64,000 bases of DNA from Scenedesmus sp. ARA3 (taxonomy: Eukaryota; Chlorophyta; Chlorophyceae; Sphaeropleales; Scenedesmaceae). This document shows, one piece after another, positions 13,366 through 22,972 of this stretch. Position numbers and translations under genes: made by a program. Position 1 is the stretch's first letter. Each line of letters begins with the position of its first letter. The DNA lies in assembly GCA_004335835.1 (NCBI GenBank), contig RWJK01001821.1, forward strand, positions 236,387 to 300,386, given 5' to 3'. The notes under the pieces were generated by a model. That model did no database searches. It had not been told where the DNA came from and worked only from the letters and a program-made list of their open reading frames with translations.

Positions 13366-14678
13366 ACCTGTCACAGCAGAACTGGCAGCGCACCTGGGCA
13401 GGAGTGTTTGCGAGTTGGCTGCATGCTGCAACCAAATTTGTTAGAGATTTCCGCTGTGTTGCGCACCAGCTCACAGCCTGCCTGCCCCGCACTGGTGCAC
13501 GCCATGAGCTGAGCATTGGCGCACCGGCTACAGTTTGAGGCCAGGTTCCAGTGTGGATATGCTTTGGGTAAAACATTTCGGTGCAATTCACTGCGCTGTT
13601 TTATGTCGTAATGCACTGCGCCCAGCTTGGCCATCGTGGACGCCAACCTGGTGGACAGCAGTGCTCATGGCTGCTGCTGCTGCTGCTGCTGCTGCTGTGT
13701 ACTGCCGGACCCTTCAATACCATGCTGCGCCCCGCAGACGCCCAGCATGGCCATCTGTAACATGTTACCCGGTGGTGGTGGTTGCCCCTCGTTGCCACAT
13801 CTGTCACCCGCACTCCTGATGCAAACGCTTGCTTGCTTTGCTTTGCTGTGTTGCCCCTGCACAACCCACAGACGCCCAGCATGGCCATTGTTGACGCCAA
13901 CCTGGTGGACGCCATGCCGCGCAGCCTGACCGTGTTTGGCGGGCTGGACGCGCTGGTGCACGGCCTGGAGAGCTACGTCAGCGTGTGCGCCACTGACTTC
14001 ACCAAAGGTGCGTGGCTGTTTATGTCTGCTGACCTCACCCGGCATGCGTTGTGACTCTTCTCTGTGGACCGTGCTGCAGCAGCTCGTTTTGCCGGCGTGC
14101 AGTGGGTGCACTGCAGTTGCTGTGGGTGTGCTCTGCCTTTGAAAACAGTGTAGCAGGAGTCACCGCGGCTCGAACCAGCTTTGCTTACAGCGTAATAGTA
14201 GTGCGTCATGAGGTGCCTGCCGCATGTTCTTTCATTGCTTGCAAGCAGTATCACGTGGAGGGACACCCATCACAAGCAGCCGTTAACCATGGCCTGTATA
14301 TCTTGCTGCCGCTGCTGCTGCTTGTGTGTCGTGGTGTGCAGGCCAGTCCCTGCAGGCCATCAAGATGTGCTTCCAGTACCTGCCACGCGCATACAAGCAC
14401 GGTGCCAAAGGTAGGCAGGACGCTGCAGCTGCTGCAGCAAGCTCCAGATACACCCTTGTTGTGCTGCGCTGTACTTGCACTACCAATGCGCCAGTGGCAC
14501 ATGCATCCGCCCTGCTGCCCCTCTGGCAGGCACGCTTATCTTTGCCGCTACTGACTTGCGCACTACAGCATGCACCAGCTGCTGCTGGGTGAGCGCTCAC
14601 AGCATGCGCAAGCACTGCCGCACACCAACCCTGACCTTCTGTCCTAGCCACTGCTTCTCAACTCTCTACCACACGTGC

Positions 14679-14720
<42 letters not shown>

Positions 14721-16017
14721 AGACCCCGTGGCACGCGAGGCAATGCACAACGCTGCCACCATCGCGGGCATGGCCTTTGCCAACGCCTTCCTGGGCGTGT
14801 GCCACTCCATGGCCCACAAGCTGGGTGGCAGCCACCACGTGCCGCACGGCCTGGCCAACGCGCTGCTGATCAGCCACGTGATCCGCTACAATGCAACTGA
14901 CAAGCCCTTCAAGCAGACCTGCTTCCCGCAGTATGGTGAGACGTGCTAGCGCTGTGTGCGGCTTTGGCATAACATGAATGTTGTCGAGTCTTTGCAGCTA
15001 GGAACGTCCCGCAGCTGGCCTGCATGCGCGCGGCGCCTACCTGTCAACCTGCCGAGCTTCAGTATGCAAGGTATGCCGATCGTGCTGACGGTGCCGCTTA
15101 TTGTCATGTGCTGCTGCTGCTGCTGCCGCAGCCGTGCCTGACAGCCTGGAGCGCTACGCGGAGGTGGCTGACGCGCTGCAGCTGGGCGGCAAGACGCTCG
15201 AGGACAAGGTGAGCCGCTGCGTTGAGAGCTGTATGCATACTGTAACACAATGGTTTGATATGTGTCACCAAGACGTGCTGTGGTCATGCGCGCCAAGGAA
15301 CGCTACAGAGGGCATTTGCAGCTGGCTGGTAGCGTGCGATGTGACCTGGCTTCATTGCCTGGTTGCTGTTGCGCAGGTGATCAGGCTGATCGAGGCGGTG
15401 GAGGGCCTCAAGGCGCAGCTGGATGCTTTCCTCACATATCTGTCTAAACATTTGCATGACATTGCTACGTTGCATGTGCTGCTCTGCAGGTGATCAGGCT
15501 GATTGAGGCCGTGGAGGGCCTCAAGGCGCAGCTGGATGTGCCGCCCACCATCCGCGGCGTGCTGAACAAGGCCGGCAGCAGCGAGGCTGACGCCGCCTAC
15601 CTGGCCACCACGCTGGAGATGGCCTACCAGGCCTTTGACGACCAGTGCACGGGCGCAAACCCACGCTACCCGGTGCGTGTGCTGTCCCTTGTGATAAGGC
15701 CTGCGTTCGTCTTTGTTTCACTTGAGGGTCAGACAGTGGCGCAGCTTCCACACCCGCTGGCTGCACTGGTCCTGGCTGCACCCACAAGGTTCTGCGTGCT
15801 GACTTGCTTCGCTGCTGCTGCTGCTGCCGCCACTCCACAGCTGGTGAAGGACCTGCGCCAGATGCTGGAGGACGCGTACTTGCGGCCCGTGCTGCCCGTG
15901 GCCAGCCTGGAGTTTGCCAGCCCGCAGCAGAGCTGCCTCAAGAGCAGGCTGCGCCAGGATGCGGCCAGCAGCCAGTGCGACGGCCTGGGCTGCGGCCCGG
16001 CTGTGCCCAAGGCGTGA
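6255..16017 (+). CDS. adhE: Bifunctional acetaldehyde-CoA / alcohol dehydrogenase
   Basis: Reduces acetyl-CoA to acetaldehyde and then ethanol during dark anoxic fermentation. Twenty-one exons were placed: 6255-6434, 6581-6627, 6782-6816, 7136-7158, 7457-7586, 7900-7966, 8191-8378, 8647-8787, 9165-9214, 9601-9853, 10641-10821, 11586-11807, 12111-12255, 12482-12622, 13152-13310, 13872-14007, 14342-14410, 14723-14935, 15132-15208, 15490-15672 and 15841-16017. They are phase-consistent and give 938 residues. The aldehyde dehydrogenase half has NHFASEYIYNKYKDT, VPTTNPTST and catalytic Cys276 in GVICASEQ. The iron-alcohol dehydrogenase half has AVGGGSPMD, TTSGTGSEVTPF, HGLESYVS (His684) and HHVPHGLANALL. 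A C-terminal extension of about 35 residues (ending CGPAVPKA) exceeds bacterial AdhE. The N-terminus is Ser-rich and lacks a clear transit peptide. Introns hold many partial copies of its own exons and one tRNA gene. There is no sign of recent transfer: intron density and base use match the neighbours. Confidence 0.97.
7063..7135 (+). repeat. (CTG)n tract abutting adhE exon 4 acceptor
   Basis: About 23 CTG units with one CTGTTG interruption, running straight into the CAG acceptor of the 23-bp exon 4. It is the clearest case in this gene of a triplet tract acting as the terminal part of an intron. Confidence 0.95.
9489..9525 (+). pseudogene. Partial copy of adhE exon 10 start
   Basis: An acceptor-like ACAG and the first 36 or so coding bases (VYEDVKAEFVKR) are repeated 112 bp upstream of the real exon 10, then diverge. 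It has one conservative change (Glu to Asp) and no matching donor, so splicing to it would break the frame. Confidence 0.9.
9945..10104 (+). pseudogene. Partial copy of adhE exon 10 end with donor
   Basis: The last 160 or so bases of exon 10 (GRFNADVVGKKPSH through PMSYEKLCPVLG) and its GTGAG donor are repeated about 250 bp downstream, nearly identical. No acceptor precedes it. Use of this second donor would retain intervening sequence that contains stops. Confidence 0.9.
10410..10560 (+). pseudogene. Two partial copies of adhE exon 11 start
   Basis: Copies beginning at 10410 and 10523 repeat the CCGCCGCAG acceptor and about 25 coding bases of exon 11, whose real start is 10641. They lie 113 and 118 bp apart. 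Both lose the frame soon after the first codons. Confidence 0.88.
10949..10985 (+). pseudogene. Partial copy of adhE exon 11 end with donor
   Basis: The last 30 or so bases of exon 11 (ILVNSPASQG) plus the GTGAGTG donor recur about 160 bp downstream of the real exon end at 10821. Confidence 0.88.
11363..11435 (+). tRNA. tRNA-Arg (anticodon ACG)
   Basis: A 73-nt tRNA without intron folds completely. The acceptor stem pairs 11363-11369 with 11428-11434 (one G-U) and the discriminator is G11435. The D arm is GCC/GGC. The anticodon stem CCGGT/ACCGG closes the loop CTACGGA with anticodon ACG at 11396-11398. The T arm CCAGG/CCTGG carries loop TTCGATC. It decodes CGN arginine codons after A34-to-I editing. 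It sits in the sense orientation inside adhE intron 11 (10822-11585), so pol III would transcribe within a pol II unit. The usual internal A and B boxes fall in the D and T arms. CCA is not encoded, as expected for a nuclear tRNA. Confidence 0.96.
12892..13090 (+). pseudogene. Two partial copies of adhE exon 15 start
   Basis: The acceptor CAG and DIRKRINAIP coding bases are repeated at 12892 and 13023, ahead of the real exon at 13152 (spacing 131 and 129 bp). The second copy extends to TLGKLA before diverging. Neither continues into the rest of exon 15. Confidence 0.92.
13320..13363 (+). repeat. (CTG)n tract just after adhE exon 15 donor
   Basis: About 14 CTG units begin 9 bp inside intron 15. 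This is a donor-proximal tract, unlike most others in the window. Confidence 0.95.
13615..13765 (+). pseudogene. Two partial copies of adhE exon 16 start
   Basis: Copies near 13619 (SLAIVDANLVDS) and 13738 (TPSMAI) precede the real exon at 13872. Both include a CAG or CCAG acceptor-like edge and soon leave the frame. Confidence 0.88.
15377..15430 (+). pseudogene. Partial copy of adhE exon 20 start
   Basis: The GCAG acceptor and about 50 coding bases (VIRLIEAVEGLKAQLD) recur 113 bp upstream of the real exon at 15490. The copy differs only at synonymous positions and then diverges. Confidence 0.92.
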
Positions 16018-16455
16018 ATGTATGAGGCTTTGTGTTGTGTTGCAGTTGCAGCTACTGCTGGCCTGCTTCTGGTCATGAGGGCCCAAGGCGTGAGGCCTGA
16101 TGTTTCAGAGGAGCCGCAGCTCCTGGCACCAACCTGCTGCCGGTGCGAAGCGGCCCTGCAGCGCCCAAGGCGTGAGGCACGAAGCTTTTGTGTTGCAGCT
16201 GCAGCTGCTGGCCTACTGCTGCCCAGCTGCGCCCAAGGCGTGAGGCACGAAGCTTTTGTGTTGCAGCTACAGCTGCTGGCCTACTGCTGCCCAGCTGCGC
16301 CCAAGGCGTGAGGCACGAAGCTTTTGTGTTGCAGCTGCAGCTGCTGGCCTACTGCTGCCCAGCTGCGCCCAAGGCGTGAGGCGCGAGGCTTTGCCATGCA
16401 GCTGCAGCTACTGCTGGCCTGTTGCTGCCCAGCTGCGCGTTTAAGGCGTAAGGCG
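16006..16455 (+). repeat. 68-bp tandem repeat containing the adhE stop codon
   Basis: The CCCAAGGCGTGA that encodes the final Pro-Lys-Ala-stop of AdhE recurs at about 16083, 16166, 16234, 16302 and 16370, with a decayed form near 16445. The central copies are exactly 68 bp apart and almost identical. The array lies in the 3' flank, so the annotated stop is the first of six similar ones. Confidence 0.93.
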
Positions 16456-17911
16456 TGAGGTTGTGCATTGCATCTGCATGTGCTGCTGGTGTGGCCTGGC
16501 TGGCTGGTGCACAGGGATCGGTGTTCTGTTGTGTGTTTGTTAATCTGTGTTTTGGTCTGCCTGCAGGGCTCTGGTGTCCCACTACAGGCTGTATCCTCCA
16601 CGTCTGCATGCGTCTGTATCTGGCTGTACCAACATCTTCCAGCGTGTTCCTGCAGGCAGTGACTATCAGGTATGACAATTCTTTCACAAACCTCCATTGC
16701 TAGCAGGGCAGTGTTGTTTGTGCAAGCAAGCATCGTGATTCATCGCTTGCACTGTTTCACAGTGAGCTCATTGGCTCGCAGCGATGCACAGCACTGCACT
16801 GTTTGCGAGTACTGGCGTTGTGTGCAATTGCACCGTTGTTCTGTATGCACTGCATGCGCAAACAACAATGCACACCGCACAGGTGCGCAATGATTCCTTG
16901 TCACACATGTACACGCATTTCAGGATTGCGCTGTTTCGGCCAGCATACAGACGGTGTGTGCATTGCCTTCTGGTTTCTCCATGTGCTGCTGCGGCACAGC
17001 GTTGGCCAATGAATACTTTGGAGTGTATTTGACAGCACGCCAGTGTGTGCACTGCCCACCCGCAAGGTGCGGCGCTGTCAATGTCTCATTTGAACCGAGG
17101 AGGTTCAGTGCTCGTGTTCACACTTGTATGGAAGGTTGTTTGCGCATTGCAGCACAGTTCTGGGTAGCGGCAAGTACTGCCAGCGCTTTGCTGTGTGCAT
17201 GTATGGTGGCATCCATTCACCACGATTCTGGGTGTGTTTGGTCTGGGTGTGTTTGAGGCAGGTCCTGCCAGGCAGTTTGCAAGGTGGGCAGAAGTCGAAT
17301 GTGGGCACCCAGCACAGCAGCATCCGCTGATGACCACTGGTGTGTCTGCTGTCATGACAGTCTGATCAGATGATGTTGGAAGCCTCGGGGGCAGCACGCT
17401 CAGTTGGATAGTTTGGAGTCGGAGCTGAACTTGCGTGAGAAGCACGATTCATGCTGATGTTGGTGATATTGTGTCAACTGATGCGTGGGTGGCAGTGGCG
17501 CACCGGTCACAACGTCAATACCTACCTTCAACATACAGTGCTTATGATTCCACTGTTCCCCCGCTTCATCCCTGCTGGAATCATGGGTTTCTAGCTCAGT
17601 GATCAGGTACCATAAACATAAGCACGACTGCAAAAATGGTCAAACACACTGTCATTCCATTCACATAAACTTCGTCCAAGGTTACAGGGCACCAGCTGGC
17701 AACCACAACAGCACACAGCACACAGCCCCTGTGTGGGTAGCTTGGCTGCTGCTCGTGTAGCGGCGGCCGCAATGACCGCCAGCAGCTGCAGGCTAGTGCG
17801 CAACCCCAACACACGAGCAGCAGCCAATTGGTAGCTTGCAAGCTACCACTGAGCAGCCTGAGCACCCTCATCAGGTCAAGCTTGAATCAAAACGCCGCAG
17901 CAAACAGCTCC
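16456..17911. other. Intergenic between convergent adhE and helicase
   Basis: About 1.45 kb between two convergent genes, holding both 3' UTRs. A TGTAA poly(A)-type signal for the minus-strand helicase lies near 17680 (TTACA on plus). No supported gene was seen. Confidence 0.6.
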
Positions 17912-19298
17912 TTACTCGTTGAACAGCCGCGGCACCCGGTGCACCGGCGCGCCCGCCTTGTTCCTCGCCAGAATATCCTTCGCCAGCGCCACCTGCTTTC
18001 CTAGCACCAGCACTGTCACCACGCCCCTGCCCCCAGCGCCTCGGGCAGTCCTGCCAACCCTGCGAACATATTCCGAGGGGTCCCGCGGAAACTCGAACAG
18101 CACCACGTGCTCGCACCACATGCTGTCGATGCCGCGGGAGGTGCGGTCGGTGCAGACGAGCACCATCGGCGGCTGCGAGGGCGAGGGAGCGGAGAGCCAG
18201 GTTTGAAGGGAGGCAGCGCGGGCCTCTTCGCGGATGGCCTCGTGATATGCCATCACCTGCAGCAGCAGCAGGGTAAGCAGCAGCAGCGGCTTAGCCTGAT
18301 GGCATGTTTGTGCATGTGGGGACAGCCAGGTCTGAAGGGAGGCGGCGCGGGCCTCCTCACGGATGGCCTCGTGATACGCCATCACCTGTGGGGCCAGCAG
18401 CAGCAGCAGAGTGTGCAGCAATCGGGTTTAGCCTAGTGCACAACGGCATGTGAGACGGCCAGATTTGAAGAGAGGCGGCGCGGGCCGCGTCATGGATGGC
18501 CTCGTGATACGCCATCACCTGCAGCAGCAGCAGCAGCAGTAGCAGGGTGCGCAGTAGCTTGTTCTAGCCTATAGGTTAACATGCAGCTAGTTTGCTTCTT
18601 GCTGAGTTCATGTGATACTTGTGGATTTCTGTCGCCACCTGACGTTATCTGAAGTGAAGGCGCCGGCTGGTACGTGACATATTGGTGTTGCGGGCACGTC
18701 AGAGCGAGGGCAAGATGTTTCAAGCAAGATGTTTTGCATAGCACACCGGGGCCGGATGCTTTCTCACCTGGTAGGAGTCGCTCCTGCGCTTCAGGGCGTT
18801 CTCTACCACGCGGCACGTCTCAATCTTGTTGCAGAACACCAGCGTGCGCGGCGACCTGCAGCACATGCACAGCCGCAGATGAAGCAGGACAGGCACAGCA
18901 CCACATCAGGCAGCAGCATTTAGCATCTTGCTCCTGCCTTGGCACCAACAAATGGCAAACAGTTCCACGCGGCAGCTGCTATTGAGCATTGCATGGCAGG
19001 TGATGACTGCAGCCACTGGCAAGCAGTCCTAAGCAGCAAGCGACACAGGGCAAGCCACGAAGCACCCATCTCCATAACCTCAGAGGCTGCCCACATAAGA
19101 GTTGCTGGTCTTGTGCAAGGCTGACGCTGAACGTGCGTATCATGCAGCTGCAGCTTCTGCTGCTGCTGCTGAGTTATGACCCACCTGACCCTGTCCAGCG
19201 CCTGCATCATGGCCTCCAGCTTGCGTGCCGTGCCGCTCTCCAGTGAGATCTCGTCGCCACCTGAGCAGTCCACCAGCTCCTCAACACACCCTGACGGC

Positions 19299-19344
<46 letters not shown>

Positions 19345-22251
19345 CCACAACCATGTTGAGGCCACACTCATTCCAACACTTTTCACGACCCCTGTCTTAC
19401 AACAGCAGGCAGCCTGCAAACCCGCCACAGCAACAGCTGCAAGCCCTGCTGCCTAAGCAGGCACGGGCTACCTAAAGCTTGAAGGGAAAGACCCTTGATT
19501 CGAAAATCACAACAACAACAGTCATTGCAGCCAAACCCTCACCTGTCGCAGTGCGGTGCAGGCCCGGCCCAAAAGCCGCCCCCAGGCCCATGAACAGCTC
19601 CTGCAGCCCGTCAAAAGCACTGCCAGCCACACTCCAAATCACATCCCCCACAGCTCTGGCAAGCCTGGAGAAACCTACACTTCACCGCCTGCTGTCTGTC
19701 GATCTGTCTGTCTGTCTGCCCTCGCTTAAAGGCTGGCGCTGAAACCACACCAATAACATCTCAGCATGTTCCCAACAAAATCCAATAACGAGGCCTCACC
19801 TGTCGCCGTGCGGTGCAGGCCTGGCCCGAAGGCCGCCCCCAGGCCCATGAACAGCTCCTGCAGCTCGTCAAAGGTGTGCTGCGGCAGCGTGGCGCTCACA
19901 AGCACGCAGCGCAGCCCGGGGCCGGCGGCTGCGCGCAGCGGCGCGATGTGCTCCGCATAGCTCACCTCGCCGCCTGCGGCAGCAGCAGCAGCAGCGGCAG
20001 CAGCAACGCGGCGTCACAACATGCCTGTACATGCGTCCCATCAGACCTGGTCAGACACGTGTGTCCACACCAATTAACATACATTGTGCTGCAGTCCGCT
20101 CAGCGGGTGCTGCTGCCGCAACAGCCTGCAAAATAAGACAAAACCCCAAACTATGACCCCGCACCTGCCAGCACGTCCACCTCATCCATCACCAGCGCTG
20201 CCGTGTGCTGCAGGCTCAGGCTGCCCTTCTCAAGGTGGGACAGCAGCCGCCCGGGCGTGGCTACCAGCACGTCAACACCACCATCCAGCAGCTCACACTG
20301 CGGCAGCAGCAGCAGCAGCAGGGGCGGCAGCAGCAGGATCAGACACAGCAGAGGCGGCGGCGGCAGCAGCAGACACATATATTGACAAGATTGCGCTTTG
20401 CAGATGCAGCGCTGCACACAACGCGGTGGGATACCCAAGAGGCAGGCATGCGGCAAGCTGCCGTGCTGACAGCTGCTGTGGTTTGGTCAGACCTACCGCA
20501 AGCACACCGGCACCATCCACAGCGTCACGCTTGTCTACGCACACAGCAGCTGATTGAACCCACCTGCGTGCGCATGGTCTTGCTGCGCCGGTCTGCCTCC
20601 GACTGCCCGCCAGTCATTACAGCGCAGCGCACGCGCAGGCCAGCGCCGCTCAGTGCACGCACCACGCGCCCCACCTGCTGCGCTAGCTCTGCAGGGGTGA
20701 GTGAACAACAGGGCAGCGACGCAGCAGGGATAAAGCATAAGTAGAGAATACGTGTCAGCGCCACGCCCCACCTGCTGAGCTAGCTCTGCATGTGCAACAG
20801 GGCAGCGTTTGCAGCAGAGATGAAGCAGAAGCAAAAACACATGATGATAATCAGCGAAGGGCTCTTGACCTGACAAACAACCGTAACATCAAGGAGACAG
20901 AGCACTGCCTGCCCTTGTTTGAATAAGTGAGTAAGTGACTACCCAGGCAGGCAGCTGTGCAGCGTCTGGGTAAGTCACGGCCAAGGAAACGTGTGTGGCC
21001 AGGGGCGGATCCCCTGGACTCCACACCCTCCACCAGGCTGCCCCTCCTCACATCTTGCTACTGCTGTGCACACCTGTGGTGGGCTAGAGCCATGATGAAC
21101 AACGACGGACTGTTGGGCTGAAAAACACACTACTGCTTCCCATGTCCACCCCTTGAGATGCTGTTGGGCTGCAGGAAACCTGATTCAGAAGAACTGCCAA
21201 CACAGCGGCCATGGCCTCACGCACCTGTGGTGGGTGCCATGATGATGAGCGAGGGGCTGTTGGGCTGCGTGACCGGCCCGCCAGCAGCCGCCTCCCTGCG
21301 CTTCAGCTGCTGCAGCAGCGGCAGCAGGTACGCGAGCGTCTTGCCGCTGCCGGCCTGATCAGCTAGCGCCACATGCTTCGCCTTGGATTTAGAGCTTAGA
21401 GCTTGGAAAGCCTCTGCTTGAATGTGTGAGGGTTTTGTCACGCCGATGGTTTTGAGTGCTTCAATGAGCTCTGGGGAAGCCCGCAGGTCCTCCCAAGACT
21501 TGCTGCTGAAGAAGGCAGCGCTGCCGCTGCCGCTGCTGCTGCTGCTGCCGTAGCTGCGGCTTTTGCTTGCCCAGGGAGGTGCATTTGACGAGTAGCCCCT
21601 GCTGCTGCTGCTGCTGCTGTCCTGCTCTCTGCTGCTGCTGCTGCTGTTAGGGCGCACGATGGGCAGCGCTGGTGCAGTACCTCCTGAGCCAGGTGCTGCT
21701 GGCTGCAGCTGAGACTTGCTGAAGAGTCTGCTGCGGCTGCTGCTGCTACTGCTGCTGCCATCGCCGCCGTCTTGCTGCTGCTCATCTGGTGCGCTGCTGC
21801 TGTCAGCTGTATCTGGCTCAGCTGCTGCTGCTGCTGGAGCTTTGGTTATAAGCTCTGCTGCTGTGTCTGACAGCTGCACTTTGACAAAGCCTTCATCATC
21901 CACAACTGCTGCCATGCCTTGTTCCTTAGCCATGCGGCGCAGCTTAGCAGCTTCCAAAGGGTCCATGAAGTAATCATCCACATCTATATCCTCGTCTAAC
22001 TGCCGCCTGCTGCCGCCACGTCTGCCACTGCTGCCACCGCTGCTGCTGCTGCTGCTGCCGTCGCGGTTGCCAGGTGTTGTGCGTGTGCGCCACATGCGCC
22101 TGTCGGAGTCGCCTGCAACTGCCCTGTCGCCGACAGCACTGACTGTGCAGCTGGCACCGTGTCTGCTGTGTTGCTGGGGCTGCTGCAGCGACCTGGCAGC
22201 CAGCAGCTGCGTAGGCCAGGGGGCAGCTGCTGCGCCGCGACTGAGCAGCAT
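17912..22251 (-). CDS. DEAD-box ATP-dependent RNA helicase, RH50-like
   Basis: ATP-driven RNA unwinding protein. Its closest recognisable relative is the land-plant plastid helicase RH50, which acts in chloroplast rRNA maturation. Exons are 22251-21225, 20688-20564, 20297-20165, 19973-19800, 19290-19185, 18855-18768 and 18256-17912, giving 665 residues. Motifs: Q-motif region ([10 protein letters not shown]), motif I AGSGKT at 300-305, Ia PTTGELAQQV, Ib ATPGR, motif II DEVD at 422-425 in place of DEAD, motif III SAT, then [28 protein letters not shown] and motif [16 protein letters not shown]. The N-terminal 190 residues hold a basic Ser/Ala leader resembling a plastid transit peptide and low-complexity Ser runs. 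Several introns contain partial copies of the adjoining exon edges. It diverges from the Rossmann-protein gene. Confidence 0.93.
18257..18545 (-). pseudogene. Two partial copies of helicase exon 7 start
   Basis: The acceptor and [20 protein letters not shown] coding bases of the last exon (real start 18256) recur starting near 18385 and 18516, about 129 and 131 bp apart. The nearer copy is almost perfect over 70 or so bases; the farther one begins to decay. CAG tracts (CTG on the sense strand) separate the copies. Confidence 0.92.
19300..19342 (-). repeat. CAG tract (CTG in sense) before helicase exon 5
   Basis: Fourteen triplets on the plus strand as CAG, therefore CTG on the sense strand of the helicase gene. 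It lies directly upstream of the exon 5 acceptor. Confidence 0.95.
19540..19615 (-). pseudogene. Partial copy of helicase exon 4 end with donor
   Basis: The last 70 or so bases of exon 4 ([20 protein letters not shown]) and the GTGAGG donor recur about 260 bp downstream, in sense order, of the real exon end at 19800. Several bases have changed. Confidence 0.9.
20765..20795 (-). pseudogene. Partial copy of helicase exon 2 start
   Basis: GCAGAGCTAGC followed by a CAGCAGGTGGG-like stretch repeats the acceptor and first codons (ELAQQVG) of exon 2, whose real start is 20688, about 100 bp further along the gene. Confidence 0.75.
21066..21120 (-). pseudogene. Partial copy of helicase exon 1 end with donor
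   Basis: A decayed copy of the end of exon 1 ([15 protein letters not shown] with a GTG donor) lies about 155 bp downstream, in sense order, of the real exon end at 21225. It is more diverged than other copies in this gene. Confidence 0.75.
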
Positions 22252-22972
22252 GGGCCCATTGCTGCACGTTGACCTGCAAACAAGCCATTTTTCGTGTTGC
22301 AGTGCTGACTTTTAGGGTGCAACTGCAATCATACATGATGCTATAGCAGCGGCGGCCACCTCAGGCATGCAGCAGCACAGTTCATCCAGCAAGCACGAAG
22401 CTCAGCAAACAACCATGCACATCAAGATAGCACAGATGATAAGAACTTGAAGCAATAGGTGACGCCTCATACCTGCTGAGCAGCGCTGAGCCACCACATG
22501 CACCATTGAGTGCCGGTACCATCCTGATTACTCCTGAAGCCGCTTTGTGGAGGTACAACAACTGTAATGCTGTGTAATGCAATCAATATAACGGTCTGCA
22601 AGTCGGGATGCCAGTGTGCTCTCTGTGCACGCCCGAGACAGATGCGACGAAAGCACCGAGAGTTTGTGTATGCCGTCGCCCGTTCTCAGCCACCTACTCC
22701 TTTCAAATGCAATAACAAAACACATTAGCCATCAACATGCGACCAGTCACTGAAGATGCGACTATGTAACACATGCCCAACGAGGGTTGTTCAAGGGCAC
22801 ACTATCCCCCATTAATTGCACCACAACAAGCGTCATAGCAACCAATGTACCAACTTGAGCCGGATAGTACAGCCAGCATCACGCTGTTCTCCACTCACAG
22901 CACCACCCCTGAGCCAGGGGCCCTGACCTACTGCTGGTTGCCATCCTGCACCCCCTGCTGTTGCTTTCGCTG
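22252..22972. promoter_or_regulatory. Divergent intergenic region helicase / Rossmann protein
   Basis: About 720 bp separating two divergent starts, both encoding likely organelle-targeted proteins, so a shared promoter region is plausible. No clear TATA box or repeat was seen. The centre (22560-22800) is AT-richer than the coding flanks. Confidence 0.5.
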
